Shown in pieces: positions 50,729 to 58,719 of a DNA stretch of 64,000 bases. The notes under the pieces are model-generated. The model had not been told where the DNA came from. It saw only the letters and a program-made list of their open reading frames with translations, and made no database searches. The first letter of the stretch is position 1. Each line of letters begins with the position of its first letter. The stretch is from Gehongia tenuis (GTDB taxonomy: Bacteria; Bacillota; Clostridia; Christensenellales; NSJ-53): positions 186,001 through 250,000 of the forward strand of contig NZ_JACRSR010000001.1 in the NCBI RefSeq assembly GCF_014384795.1, in the 5' to 3' direction. The position numbers and the translations under genes were made by a program.

Positions 50729-50850
50729 CAAAATTTGTGTTTGGGGTTAAAGGCGCATCTTTTTCGTAGTACTCTTTCGAAGTGAGTTCATCTGTTTTCT
50801 CTGGCGCGGATGTGATATAATGAGGACAAATGATAACAGAAAGCCGGTGG

Positions 50851-51189
50851 ATGGATATGGATACGAAACTGTTGGTGGAAAAGACCCGGGAACTGATGGC
50901 GTCACAGACCTGCTGCGCCGAAGCCAAGGAAGCGGCCCAGCGTTTTTTGGATGCGGTGGGCACCGCTGCTGAAAAGGAGGAGACCGAGAAATACCTGGCG
51001 GAGCTGGAAGAGGATATTGTGACCGTTGACGGGCTGATCAGCTTTGCGAGGTCCGATGCGGGAAAGGCGCATTTCGGCGAGGAGACCGCGGCGGGCATTG
51101 CGGCCCACGGGGAAGAGATCAAGGCGGCGGGCGCAAAGTACTGCGACTGCCCCGCCTGTGCGATCGTGGCGGAGATTTTAGGGAAATAG
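50851..51189 (+). CDS. Conserved clostridial cysteine-rich small protein (often labelled 'Hsp90' by mistake)
   Basis: About 112 residues, with TRELMASQTCCAEAKEAAQR at the start, ETEKYLAELEEDIVTVDGLI in the middle, and EIKAAGAKYCDCPACAIVAE at the C-terminus. The CC and CDCPAC groups could bind a metal. This family is common in Clostridia and is sometimes named 'molecular chaperone Hsp90', but no Hsp90 domain is visible. A TATAAT at 50816-50821 implies a transcript starting near 50828, so ATG 50851 or 50857 is a better start than ATG 50830. Confidence 0.75.
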   Translation: MDMDTKLLVEKTRELMASQTCCAEAKEAAQRFLDAVGTAAEKEETEKYLAELEEDIVTVDGLISFARSDAGKAHFGEETAAGIAAHGEEIKAAGAKYCDCPACAIVAEILGK

Positions 51190-51201
51190 TCCGGCACAGC
51201 A

Positions 51202-51236
51202 AAGGACGGCTTCGAAAAGAGGCCGTCCTTTTTTAT
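51202..51236. terminator. Bidirectional terminator
   Basis: AAGGACGGC...GCCGTCCTT hairpin with T tract; its end overlaps the stop of the convergent ribbon-helix-helix gene. Confidence 0.8.
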
Positions 51237-51433
51237 TTCCGCGCCGGTTTTACGTTGAGGCCGGGTTCGATCTCGCCTTCAATCTCACCGTGCTTATTCT
51301 CAAAGGTTTTAATATCCTGACGTATGAGGACAAGGATGTGGCTATTGATGGAGCGTCCCTCATAATCGGCAACATAGCTTAATTTCCTGAGCATCTCCTC
51401 CTCGATGCGGATGGATACGCTTTTAATAGCCAT
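51233..51433 (-). CDS. Ribbon-helix-helix (Arc/CopG-like) DNA-binding protein
   Basis: This 66-residue protein begins MAIKSVSIRIEEEMLRKLSY, continues VADYEGRSINSHILVLIRQD and ends in a charged tail. A beta strand (SVSIRI), helix A and helix B after the RSINSH turn give the ribbon-helix-helix fold of Arc-type repressors. ATG 51433 follows GTGAGG. It is divergent from the SLOG gene 105 bp away and could control the 51.5-53.6 kb cassette. No toxin partner is adjacent. Confidence 0.8.
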   Translation of the reverse strand: MAIKSVSIRIEEEMLRKLSYVADYEGRSINSHILVLIRQDIKTFENKHGEIEGEIEPGLNVKPARK

Positions 51434-51538
51434 ATGCCTCACTCAGTAGATGTATTGTGGGTCCATGATATAGCCAAACGGCCGCCGGCGGACGGGATTA
51501 GCTATACGATATATCTACGAAATTTGAGGGGGCAAAAA

Positions 51539-51946
51539 ATGGACGGCATGAGAAGGCAAGTGAATGCTCGCGGAAAAAGAGGGGCCGGCGGCCTGCGGGT
51601 GGCGGTCATCGGCTCCCGGGGGCTTTCCGTCCCCAATCTGGAACAGTATCTGCCCGAGGGGACGGGCGAAATCGTATCCGGCGGGGCGCGGGGCGTGGAC
51701 GCCTCCGCCCGGCGCTTCGCCCTCGCCCATGCCATCAAACTGACCGAGTTTCTCCCGGAATACAGCAAATACGGCCGGGGCGCTCCCCTTCGGCGCAACA
51801 TCACCATCATCGAACACGCCGATCTGGTTCTGGCCTTCTGGGACGGCAGGTCCCGAGGCACCCGCTTTGTCATCGACAAATGTCATGCCATGAATGTGCC
51901 GGTGCGCATCTTTCTGGCGGACGGTCCCCTTTTTCGCGAAATTTGA
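51539..51946 (+). CDS. SLOG/YspA-like Rossmann-fold protein
   Basis: This 135-residue protein has LRVAVIGSRG (residues 19-28), IVSGGARGVD (45-54), FLPEYSKYGRGAPLRRN (71-87) and LVLAFWDGRSRGT (97-108). This is the SLOG/DUF2493 nucleotide-binding fold of DprA and TIR-linked sensor families. SLOG proteins bind nucleotides or single-stranded DNA and many act in phage defence or stress. ATG 51539 follows GAGGGGGC; an upstream frame from 51434 has no ribosome site. It is the first plus-strand gene of the cassette. Confidence 0.75.
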   Translation: MDGMRRQVNARGKRGAGGLRVAVIGSRGLSVPNLEQYLPEGTGEIVSGGARGVDASARRFALAHAIKLTEFLPEYSKYGRGAPLRRNITIIEHADLVLAFWDGRSRGTRFVIDKCHAMNVPVRIFLADGPLFREI

Positions 51947-52010
51947 CGAATTAGGTCTGTAAATCCAAACCAAGTTCTGGTATAATATGTGCAACATGGA
52001 GGTGAGGATT

Positions 52011-53060
52011 ATGGACCCCGGGATGGAACGGATCAGGGAACAAATCAAATCCATGAAGTGTTTCGGACTGGATCACAGCTTCGAAATCATCTTTGACAAA
52101 CAATTCCTGGCGCCCTACGCCAGACTGGACGATCTCATTTTGACCTATCCGGAATACGGCGGGAGCGCCGTCTACATGATGCTTGCCGCCGACCGGCTGG
52201 AACTTACGGGGATTGATTTCGCCCATGACCCGCCGGTCATCGAATACCGCAACGCGGCCACCGGCGAAACGGGCCGGCTGGACAACCTGTGGTTCTTTCC
52301 CTTTCCCGTGCCCAGGGCGGGCCTGCACATGAAAATTCTGTCCAGCACCGTGCTGGAGGTGGGCATTCGGGAGGAATGGCGCAGGCGGTACCCTCACCTC
52401 GCCGATTACGCGCCCCTTTCAATCGGCCTTGCGGACCTTGTGGTGCAGAGCCGCCGGGACCGGGAGACCACGGACCCCTACGAAATTTTGTACATCGGCT
52501 CCTCGAAGGACGTCTACCAAAGACTGACCCGTCACGAAACCATCCTGAAGATCTACCGGCATATCATGACCGCGCAGCCCAATCGGGAGCTCTTCGTTCT
52601 GCTGCTGAAGCCGAAACCGAAATTTTACCGGCAGAGCCCGGGCGGTTCCATTCAGCTGACCCTTTCCAGCTCGGTTTGGGATCGGGAAGGGCCCATGAAG
52701 GCGGATGTGGGCGCGGAAAATCTTCTTCTGATCGCTGAAGCCATGCTCATCAACTATTTCAAACCCAAATTCAACGAACATTACGCCCATACCCGGCCCA
52801 GCCTCTCCCAGGCGGCCTACGCCAGGCTGCTGGAGGGGGGCGTGAAGCATATTCAGGTGAACCTCAACTTGTTCATGCAGCCCTACAAGGTGCGCCTTTC
52901 CCTCCGCACGGACAGCCGGAGCACCGAAGGGGCGAAGCACGTGACCGTCTATGGGGCGCTGGAAAGCCTGATGCGAGGGCCGGAGGAGGACATCCTCTGC
53001 GGCGAGGCCATGCCGGACGAGCTCTACGACCTGCTGATGGGAGAGGGGGAGCGGGATTGA
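52011..53060 (+). CDS. GIY-YIG-like protein with unknown N-terminal domain
   Basis: This 349-residue protein has an unrecognised N-terminal half (1-140) and a central segment ILYIGSSKDVYQRLTRHE (159-176), which matches the second motif and following Arg/His of GIY-YIG nucleases, then LLLIAEAMLINYFKPKFNE (238-256), matching the distal Glu and Asn positions. The canonical first GIY motif is not clear. ATG 52011 follows GGAGGTGAGGATT; TATAAT is at 51980-51985. Its stop overlaps the TTG start of the sigma-factor gene. A nucleic-acid-processing role is possible; activity is not certain. Confidence 0.6.
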   Translation: MDPGMERIREQIKSMKCFGLDHSFEIIFDKQFLAPYARLDDLILTYPEYGGSAVYMMLAADRLELTGIDFAHDPPVIEYRNAATGETGRLDNLWFFPFPVPRAGLHMKILSSTVLEVGIREEWRRRYPHLADYAPLSIGLADLVVQSRRDRETTDPYEILYIGSSKDVYQRLTRHETILKIYRHIMTAQPNRELFVLLLKPKPKFYRQSPGGSIQLTLSSSVWDREGPMKADVGAENLLLIAEAMLINYFKPKFNEHYAHTRPSLSQAAYARLLEGGVKHIQVNLNLFMQPYKVRLSLRTDSRSTEGAKHVTVYGALESLMRGPEEDILCGEAMPDELYDLLMGEGERD

Positions 53061-53626
53061 AGCACGAGGATTACGGGCTGGCCGTCCGCGCCCTTGGCGG
53101 CGATTTGGAGGCCTGGGATGAGCTCTACACAAAATCGCTGCCCATCGTGCGGGGGTTCACGAGAAAATATAGGAGCGGCTTTCCCATTGGAGCCGCCGGC
53201 TATGAGGATACCGTCTCCGACGCCTATGTCCGGGCCTACACCAGGCTGGAGCGCTACGACGGCACCTGCCGGTTCTCCACCTGGGTGTGCGCCATTGTCA
53301 AGCGGCAGGTGTGGGTGGAAAACACCAAGTTCTGCCGCCGGGAGCGGATCTACCGGCAGCGGTTCGCGCCCTCCGTCCTGCTCTATTCCCGGGACCCCTG
53401 CGACATCTTTTTGGCCATGGAACTCAAAAAATCCCTGTGGCGGGCCTTTGAGGACCTCAAACCCCTGGAATCCTACATTCTCGAGAGCCACGTGGTGCAG
53501 GAGCGGACCTTCCTCCAGCTGGGCCGGACCGTGCACCTGTCCCGGCGGGCGGTGGAGGGCTGCTACGCCATGGCGCTCATGCGCTATGCGAGAAGCTTCC
53601 ACAGAATCCACCACGCGTTTCGGTAG
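53057..53626 (+). CDS. ECF-type RNA polymerase sigma factor
   Basis: This 189-residue protein shows sigma region 2 (YEDTVSDAYVRAYTRLERYD, then CRFSTWVCAIVKRQVW, residues 49-86) and a region-4-like helix pair (LWRAFEDLKPLESYILE, RTVHLSRRAVEGCYAMALMR, about 127-176). The start is TTG 53057 overlapping the GIY-YIG-like stop (TTGA). No anti-sigma membrane protein follows. It may be controlled by, or drive, the cassette. Confidence 0.8.
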   Translation: MKHEDYGLAVRALGGDLEAWDELYTKSLPIVRGFTRKYRSGFPIGAAGYEDTVSDAYVRAYTRLERYDGTCRFSTWVCAIVKRQVWVENTKFCRRERIYRQRFAPSVLLYSRDPCDIFLAMELKKSLWRAFEDLKPLESYILESHVVQERTFLQLGRTVHLSRRAVEGCYAMALMRYARSFHRIHHAFR

Positions 53627-53671
53627 GCGCCCCAAGGCCGCTCAAGGCCGCCCCAAGACCGTCCCCTTTGA

Positions 53672-53700
53672 TTGTGCTTTTGGGGGCGGTGTGATATGAT
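53672..53700 (+). promoter_or_regulatory. Promoter of the desulfoferrodoxin-ferritin operon
   Basis: TTGTGC (53672-53677), 17-bp spacer, TATGAT (53695-53700). Confidence 0.7.
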
Positions 53701-53746
53701 GATTTCTGGAAGAATTGGACAAAATAAATGGAAAGGATGGAGCTTA

Positions 53747-54127
53747 ATGAATCCGAAATTTTATGTTTGCAAACACTGCGGGAACATCATTGCCTACGCC
53801 AAGAACACCGGGGTTCCGGTGATGTGCTGCGGCGAGAAGATGGTGGAGCTGGTGCCCGGCGCCACCGACGGCGCGAAGGAAAAGCACGTGCCGGTGCTGG
53901 AACAGGACGGGGACCGGGTGACGGTCCGGGTCGGATCCCAGGCCCATCCCATGGGTGAGGACCATTCCATCGAGTGGATCCTGCTGCATACGACGGAGGG
54001 CAACCAGCGCAAGTGCCTCAAGGCCGGCGGCGCGCCGGAGGCCACCTTCCGGCTCAGCGAGGGCGAGAAGGCGGTGGAGGCGCTGGCCTACTGCAATCTT
54101 CACGGACTTTGGATGACAAAAGCATAA
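53747..54127 (+). CDS. Desulfoferrodoxin (superoxide reductase)
   Basis: This 126-residue protein has the N-terminal desulforedoxin-type centre (YVCKHCGNI, then VMCCGEKM) and the superoxide reductase domain with the ligands in EKHVPVLE, SQAHPMGEDHSIEWI and YCNLHGLW. It reduces superoxide without making O2, a typical defence in anaerobes. It precedes the ferritin gene by 13 bp, so iron release and storage are linked. Confidence 0.95.
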   Translation: MNPKFYVCKHCGNIIAYAKNTGVPVMCCGEKMVELVPGATDGAKEKHVPVLEQDGDRVTVRVGSQAHPMGEDHSIEWILLHTTEGNQRKCLKAGGAPEATFRLSEGEKAVEALAYCNLHGLWMTKA

Positions 54128-54140
54128 AGGAGATGGGAAC

Positions 54141-54650
54141 ATGGATCAAAAAGTAGCGAAGCTCTTGAACGAGCAGATCAACAAGGAGTTTTATTCCGCT
54201 TATCTGTATTTGGAATTCGCCAACTACTACGACGAAGTCGGCCTGGACGGCTTTGAGAACTGGTACAAGGTGCAGGCCCAGGAGGAGCGGGATCACGCCA
54301 TGCTGTTCTATCAATATATGAAGAACAACGACGAGAAGGTCACCCTCATGGCCATCGACAAGCCCGAGTGCGAACTCACCGACAACATGGCGCCCCTCAA
54401 GAAGGGCCTCGAGCATGAGAAGTATGTCACCGCCCTCATCAACAACATCTATGCCGCGGCCTACGAGGTGAAGGATTTCCGCACCATGCAGCTGCTGGAC
54501 TGGTTCGTCAAGGAGCAGGGCGAGGAGGAGAAAAACGCCACCGACCTCATCACCAAGATGGAGCTTTTCGGCACCGACGCCAAGGGCCTTTACATGCTCA
54601 ACAGCGAGCTGGGCGCCCGGGTGTACACGGCGCCTTCCCTGGTACTGTAA
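54141..54650 (+). CDS. ftnA: Non-haem ferritin
   Basis: This 169-residue protein has the four-helix ferritin core with the ferroxidase residues: NEQINKEFYSAYLYLEFANY (Glu17-like), QAQEERDHAMLFYQY (ExxH), and VKEQGEEEKNATDLI (Q-E pair). It stores iron in a 24-mer. AAAGGAGATGGGAAC precedes the ATG. Last gene of the operon. Confidence 0.95.
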   Translation: MDQKVAKLLNEQINKEFYSAYLYLEFANYYDEVGLDGFENWYKVQAQEERDHAMLFYQYMKNNDEKVTLMAIDKPECELTDNMAPLKKGLEHEKYVTALINNIYAAAYEVKDFRTMQLLDWFVKEQGEEEKNATDLITKMELFGTDAKGLYMLNSELGARVYTAPSLVL

Positions 54651-54656
54651 TCCATC

Positions 54657-54690
54657 GGGCCTGAAGCCATGGCGCTTCGGGCCCTTTTTT
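54657..54690 (+). terminator. Terminator after ftnA
   Basis: GGGCCTGAAGC...GCTTCGGGCCC hairpin (one G-U) and TTTTTT. Confidence 0.85.
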
Positions 54691-54699
54691 CATGGCAAG

Positions 54700-54790
54700 G
54701 ATAAAAACATGTCCCGGTAGGTAGTCCGGGAGCGGCGTCCGCGCCGTCAGTAACCTGCCTCCTTTGGTTGTCCGTTCCTTGCCCCGTCCC
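54700..54790 (+). promoter_or_regulatory. Probable yjdF riboswitch (azaaromatic-sensing RNA) before yjdF
   Basis: The leader carries GGTAGGT (54716-54722), which can pair with ACCTGCC (54753-54759) around an inner GCGGCG-TCCG-CGCCGT hairpin, and the string CAGTAACCTGCCTCC. I associate AGGTAG...GTAACCTGCC with the yjdF RNA motif, which precedes yjdF genes in Bacillota. The downstream gene is a YjdF protein, which fits. Identification is from memory of the motif, not from a model search. Confidence 0.6.
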
Positions 54791-54811
54791 ATCGAAAAAG
54801 GAGGAATTCCC

Positions 54812-55225
54812 ATGACCATAAGATCCACCCTGACGGTCCTGTTCGACGATCCCTTTTGGATCGGCCTGTGCGAACGGGAGCTGGACGGAGGCTACGAGGC
54901 GGCAAGGATCGTCTTTGGCGCCGAACCCAAGGACTATGAGATTTACGATTTTGTGCTCCGGCACTGGCACGAGCTGAGATTCAGCCCCGCGCTGCCCGGC
55001 ACGGCGGCAAAGCCCCGGGCGAATCCAAAGCGCATGCAGCGGCAGGTCCGGCGGCAGACAATGGCGCGGGGCGTGGGCACCAAGGCCCAGAAGGCGCTGA
55101 AGCTCCAGCTGGAGCAGGGCAGGCTGGAGCGGAAGGCGCGCACCCGTCAGGCGCGGGATGCGGAGAAGGCGCGGCAGTTCGCCCTCCATCAGGAGAAGAA
55201 ACGGGAAAAGCACAGGGGCCATTGA
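54812..55225 (+). CDS. yjdF: YjdF-family protein (DUF2992)
   Basis: This 137-residue protein begins MTIRSTLTVLFDDPFWIGLC and has ELRFSPAL and KNP-type RMQRQVRRQTMARGVGTKAQ, followed by a very basic helical C-terminus (RLERKARTRQARDAEKARQF). This matches B. subtilis YjdF. The function is not known. ATG 54812 follows AAAGGAGGAATTCCC, which could be masked by the leader RNA. Confidence 0.88.
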   Translation: MTIRSTLTVLFDDPFWIGLCERELDGGYEAARIVFGAEPKDYEIYDFVLRHWHELRFSPALPGTAAKPRANPKRMQRQVRRQTMARGVGTKAQKALKLQLEQGRLERKARTRQARDAEKARQFALHQEKKREKHRGH

Positions 55226-55270
55226 CGGCCCCCTTTGCATTCCCGCTGGATGAGCAAGAAGGAGTTTCCC

Positions 55271-55640
55271 ATGCAAAAAATTTTGTTTGCGGCGCTGGCC
55301 CTCATGCTGGTGCGCGGCGGCGGTGTACGGCCTGCATCTTGAGTACGGCACCGGCGGCGAGGGCATCGGCGGCCAGATGGTGGCGCTTTCCCCCGCCATG
55401 GACCGGGCCGTGCCGAAGGGGGAGAAGCTGGTCTTCAGGCTCACGCCGGAGGATTTCCCCGACGGCGGCGATCTGTCCCGGTTCCATATGGAGCTTTACG
55501 TGGTGCTGGCGGAGCAGACGGAGGCTCCCGCGGGCAGACTGGATTTCAGCGCCGAATATGGCGGCGTGTATGAATATGTGCTCACGGGCGGCGAGGAGGG
55601 CTTTGCCCTTGAACAGCCCCAGCGGAAAGGAGAACAATGA
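55271..55640 (+). pseudogene. Frameshifted gene for a small secreted protein
   Basis: AAGGAGTTTCCC precedes ATG 55271 and the frame reads MQKILFAALALMLV, a signal peptide, then GC-rich codons and a stop at 55340-55342. The next frame, open to 55640, continues with VYGLHLEYGTGGEGIGGQMV and a beta-rich domain that overlaps the following nitroreductase start (ATGA). A one-base change in the GCGCGGCGGCGG run (about 55312-55325) would join the two. This is either a true frameshift or an assembly error in a GC-rich repeat. The family is unknown. Confidence 0.6.
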
Positions 55641-56302
55641 TGGATTTGATGGAGGCCATGAGGGCGCGGCATTCGGTGCGGAGTTATTTGGACCGGCCCA
55701 TCGAGGGGGAGACGGCGGAAAAGCTGGAGCGGGAGGCGGCGGCCTGCAATGAAGCGGGCGGGCTTGCCATCCGGCTCGCCTTCGACGAGCCCCGGGCCTT
55801 TGGCGGCAGAATCGCCCACTACGGCGCCTTCCGCGGCGTGAAAAACTACATGGTGCTGGCGGGCCGGGGGGAGGATCTCCCGCAGCGGTGCGGCTATTAC
55901 GGGGAGCGGCTGGTGCTCTTCGCCCAGACGCTGGGCCTTTCCACCTGCTGGGTGGCCCTCAACTACAGCCGGGGCGCGGCCGGCGTCCAGCTGGAACCGG
56001 GGGAAAAGCTTTGCTGTCTCGTCGCCCTCGGCTATGGCAGGGAACCGGGCGTGCCCCACAGGAACAAGCCCTGGGATAAGCTGTTCCGGGCCGGGGAGCC
56101 GGTGCCTGCCTGGTTCAAGGCGGGTGCGGAGGCGGCGCTTCTCGCGCCCACGGCCATGAACCAGCAGCGCTTCAGGATTTCTCTGGAGGGGACGGGCGTC
56201 AGGGCGAAGGCCCTTCCCGGCGTTCTCACCCGGCTGGACCTTGGCATCGTGAAGTATCATTTTGAGACGGGCGCGGGCCGGGAAAACTTTCACTGGCTCT
56301 GA
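55637..56302 (+). CDS. Nitroreductase-family protein (TM1586-like)
   Basis: This 221-residue protein has MRARHSVRSYLDRPIEGETA (FMN phosphate contact), GAFRGVKNYMVLAG, GYYGERLVLFAQTLGLSTCW and APTAMNQQRFRI, the second half corresponding to the APSxxNxQPW region. The two halves form an internal duplication as in the TM1586 branch. It binds FMN and reduces unknown substrates with NAD(P)H. Its ATG overlaps the stop of the frameshifted upstream gene. Confidence 0.82.
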   Translation: MMDLMEAMRARHSVRSYLDRPIEGETAEKLEREAAACNEAGGLAIRLAFDEPRAFGGRIAHYGAFRGVKNYMVLAGRGEDLPQRCGYYGERLVLFAQTLGLSTCWVALNYSRGAAGVQLEPGEKLCCLVALGYGREPGVPHRNKPWDKLFRAGEPVPAWFKAGAEAALLAPTAMNQQRFRISLEGTGVRAKALPGVLTRLDLGIVKYHFETGAGRENFHWL

Positions 56303-56408
56303 GCGGGGGGCCGGCAGCCCCGAGCGGCGGATCGGCCGGCGATACCGATGGCCCGCGGGAACCGGTTGTGGTATACTGTTACCAGTTTGCAGGAAAGGGG
56401 ACCGATCC

Positions 56409-58166
56409 ATGAAAAGACGCATCGTGAGCTCCGCGGTGGCGGCGCTCATCATCATCAGCCTCTTTGCCGGCTGCGCAAAGAACACGGCGGAAGCCTTTGA
56501 CGGTTTCACCGACAGGATGTTTGGGGAGCTGGTGGTGGGGGACGCCATCACCTGCCATTATATTTTAGCCCATCCAAAGGAGGCGGGAGTTACCGATATT
56601 CCCACCGGATTTGGCAGCTACCGCTACACCGACGAGGACTACGGCAGGCTGGAGGGCTATCTGAAGGAGCTGGAGAAGTACCCTTACGAGGAGCTCGGCG
56701 CCCAGCAGCAGGTGACCTATGACGTATTGAAGCATGAGCTGGAGCATGAGCTGGCATCCCGGCAGTACGACGACTATGTGGAGAATCTCAGCCCCACGGT
56801 GGGCCTGCAGGCCCAGCTGCCGGTGACCCTGGTGGAATACACCCTCCGCGACAGGGAGGATGTGGAGAACTATCTCACGCTTCTCACCGACCTCGACCGG
56901 TATTTCGGCGAGGTGCTGGACCACGAGAAGGCGAAGTCGGAGAAGGGGCTGTTCATGTCCGACCGGTCGGTGGACGACATCCTGGAGCAGATGGACAGCT
57001 TCATGGAAAACCCCGATGAAAACGTGATGATCGTCACCTTCCCCGAGCGGCTGAACGCCGTCGAGGGGCTTACCGAGGAGGAGAAGGCGGACTATGCCGA
57101 AAGGAACGAGAAGCTGGTGAAGGAAAACGTCCTTGGAGCCTATGGGAAGCTTCGGGACGGTCTTGCCGCCCTCAAGGGCACCGGCAAAAACGAGGGCGGT
57201 CTGGCGGGCTACGAAGGCGGCAGGGAGTACTACGCCCTGCTGGCTGCGGAGGCCACCGGCTCCTCGCGGTCGGTGGAGGAGATGAAGGCTCTTTTGGAGG
57301 AGCTGGTGGAGTCGAGCATGACGGAAATGGTGGCGGTCATGATGGAAAACCCCGACTGCCTGGAGGAGATGATGAGCTACGCGCCCACCCTCACCGATCC
57401 CACGGCCATGGTGGAGGATCTAAGGGGCAAGATCGGGGAAAGCTTCCCCGAACCGCCGGAGGCCGCCTACACCATCAAGACGGTGAACGAGAGCCTCGAA
57501 TCCTTCCTGAGCCCGGCCTTCTACATGATTCCGCCGGCGGACGACTATAAGAACAACAGCATCTATATCAACGAGTCGGAACAGTACGCCAGCATGGATA
57601 TCTACACCACCCTGGCCCATGAGGCGTACCCCGGGCATCTTTACCAGAACGTCTATTTTTCCGGGAGCGGCGCGCCCTATATCCGGCACCTTTTCTCCTT
57701 TGCCGGCTACAGCGAGGGCTGGGCCACCTATGTGGAGCACCGCTACGCCTACGGCTACAGCGAGCGCAGCGAGGATGTGGCGAAGGTGGACGCGGCCAAC
57801 AATCTGGCCACGTTGGCCCTCCACGGCATCATCGATATCGGCATCAACTATGAGGGCTGGACGCGGGAGGAGCTTTCCGAATACATGGCGGGCTTCTTCG
57901 AGGTGGACGACGAGCTGGTGGACACCATGTATACCGCCATGGTGCAGGAGCCGGGCAACTACCTGTCCTATGTGGTGGGCTGCGCCGAGTTCCTGAAGCT
58001 TCGGGAAAAGGCGGAGCAGGGCATGGGCGGCGCCTTCGAGGAGAAGGAGTTCCACCGTTTCCTGATGGAGACGGGCCCCGCGCCCTTCCCGGTGCTGGAA
58101 AAGCACATGGAAAGCTGGATGGAGGGCGTGCTCGCGCCGAAATCCACGCTGGAGCCCGCCGCCTGA
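56409..58166 (+). CDS. DUF885-family lipoprotein peptidase
   Basis: This 585-residue protein has a lipoprotein signal (VAALIIISLFAGC, lipidated Cys) and the DUF885 pattern, with the zinc site LAHEAYPGHLYQN (HExxxGH-type) and YSEGWATYVEH (Glu). DUF885 proteins resemble M3/M32-like metallopeptidases. It acts outside the membrane, probably on peptides. TATACT at 56372-56377 may be its -10. GGAAAGGGGACCGATCC precedes the ATG. Confidence 0.88.
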   Translation: MKRRIVSSAVAALIIISLFAGCAKNTAEAFDGFTDRMFGELVVGDAITCHYILAHPKEAGVTDIPTGFGSYRYTDEDYGRLEGYLKELEKYPYEELGAQQQVTYDVLKHELEHELASRQYDDYVENLSPTVGLQAQLPVTLVEYTLRDREDVENYLTLLTDLDRYFGEVLDHEKAKSEKGLFMSDRSVDDILEQMDSFMENPDENVMIVTFPERLNAVEGLTEEEKADYAERNEKLVKENVLGAYGKLRDGLAALKGTGKNEGGLAGYEGGREYYALLAAEATGSSRSVEEMKALLEELVESSMTEMVAVMMENPDCLEEMMSYAPTLTDPTAMVEDLRGKIGESFPEPPEAAYTIKTVNESLESFLSPAFYMIPPADDYKNNSIYINESEQYASMDIYTTLAHEAYPGHLYQNVYFSGSGAPYIRHLFSFAGYSEGWATYVEHRYAYGYSERSEDVAKVDAANNLATLALHGIIDIGINYEGWTREELSEYMAGFFEVDDELVDTMYTAMVQEPGNYLSYVVGCAEFLKLREKAEQGMGGAFEEKEFHRFLMETGPAPFPVLEKHMESWMEGVLAPKSTLEPAA

Positions 58167-58181
58167 TGAAAAAGGGTCCGG

Positions 58182-58207
58182 AGGCCGCCCGTTTGGGCGG
58201 CCTTTTT
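58182..58207 (+). terminator. Terminator after the DUF885 gene
   Basis: AGGCCGCCC-GTTT-GGGCGGCCT hairpin and TTTT. Confidence 0.85.
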
Positions 58208-58223
58208 GAATCTAAAATCAATA

Positions 58224-58288
58224 AAATTAATTTGATAATTAAAAAAATTAATTTAATACTTGATTTTTTTAATGTACGGAGGTATACT
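58224..58288 (+). promoter_or_regulatory. Promoter with two palindromic AT boxes for the DUF2089-yvl-like operon
   Basis: TTGATT (58260-58265), 17-bp spacer, TATACT (58283-58288). Just upstream are two identical palindromes AAATTAATTT at 58224-58233 and 58245-58254, exactly 21 bp (two helical turns) apart and centred near -45 and -66. They could bind the DUF2089 protein or act as an UP element. Confidence 0.65.
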
Positions 58289-58314
58289 AAGGGCGTCGAA
58301 GAGAGGGGGATGCT

Positions 58315-58719
58315 ATGATGAATTACCATGCGCCGTCCAGATGCCCGGTATGCGGGAAGGAGATGGAGGTGACCCGGCTCAAGTGCGGTCACTGCGAGAC
58401 GGAGCTTGCGGGCAGGTTTCAGCCCTGCCGGTTCTGTACGCTGGAGAAAAAACACCTGGAATTTGTGGAGGTCTTTCTCCGGTGCCGGGGCTCCATCAAG
58501 GAGGTGGAGCGGGCCCTCGGCGTAAGCTATCCCACGGTGCGCAACATGATGGACGCGGCCCTTGCGGCGCTCGGCCTCGACGGGAAGCCGGAGGCGGAGG
58601 CAAGCCGGGAAGCGGAGGACCGGGCGGACATTCTGGGCCGGCTGTCGGACGGCGAAATCGATGTGGAAACGGCCCTCAGGGAGCTTGAGGCAATGAAAGG
58701 AGCGAGGCAGGATGATTAG
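58315..58719 (+). CDS. DUF2089 regulator with N-terminal zinc ribbon
   Basis: This 134-residue protein has two paired Cys groups (CPVCGKEM and CGHC, near residues 10-27, and CRFC), then the helix-turn-helix FVEVFLRCRGSIKEVERALG with VSYPTVRNMMDAAL, and a short DUF2089-C/SHOCT-like helical tail (ADILGRLSDGEIDVETALRE). It heads an operon of envelope proteins and probably controls it. GAGAGGGGGATGCT precedes the ATG (58315 or 58318). Confidence 0.88.
   Translation: MMNYHAPSRCPVCGKEMEVTRLKCGHCETELAGRFQPCRFCTLEKKHLEFVEVFLRCRGSIKEVERALGVSYPTVRNMMDAALAALGLDGKPEAEASREAEDRADILGRLSDGEIDVETALRELEAMKGARQDD

Noticed and set aside
50851..51189. Hsp90 chaperone
   Set aside because: The family label is common for such proteins, but there is no GHKL ATPase domain and the length is only about 112 residues.
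51233..51433. Antitoxin of a toxin-antitoxin pair
   Set aside because: The ribbon-helix-helix protein has no small toxin gene beside it on the same strand; the neighbour is divergent and larger.
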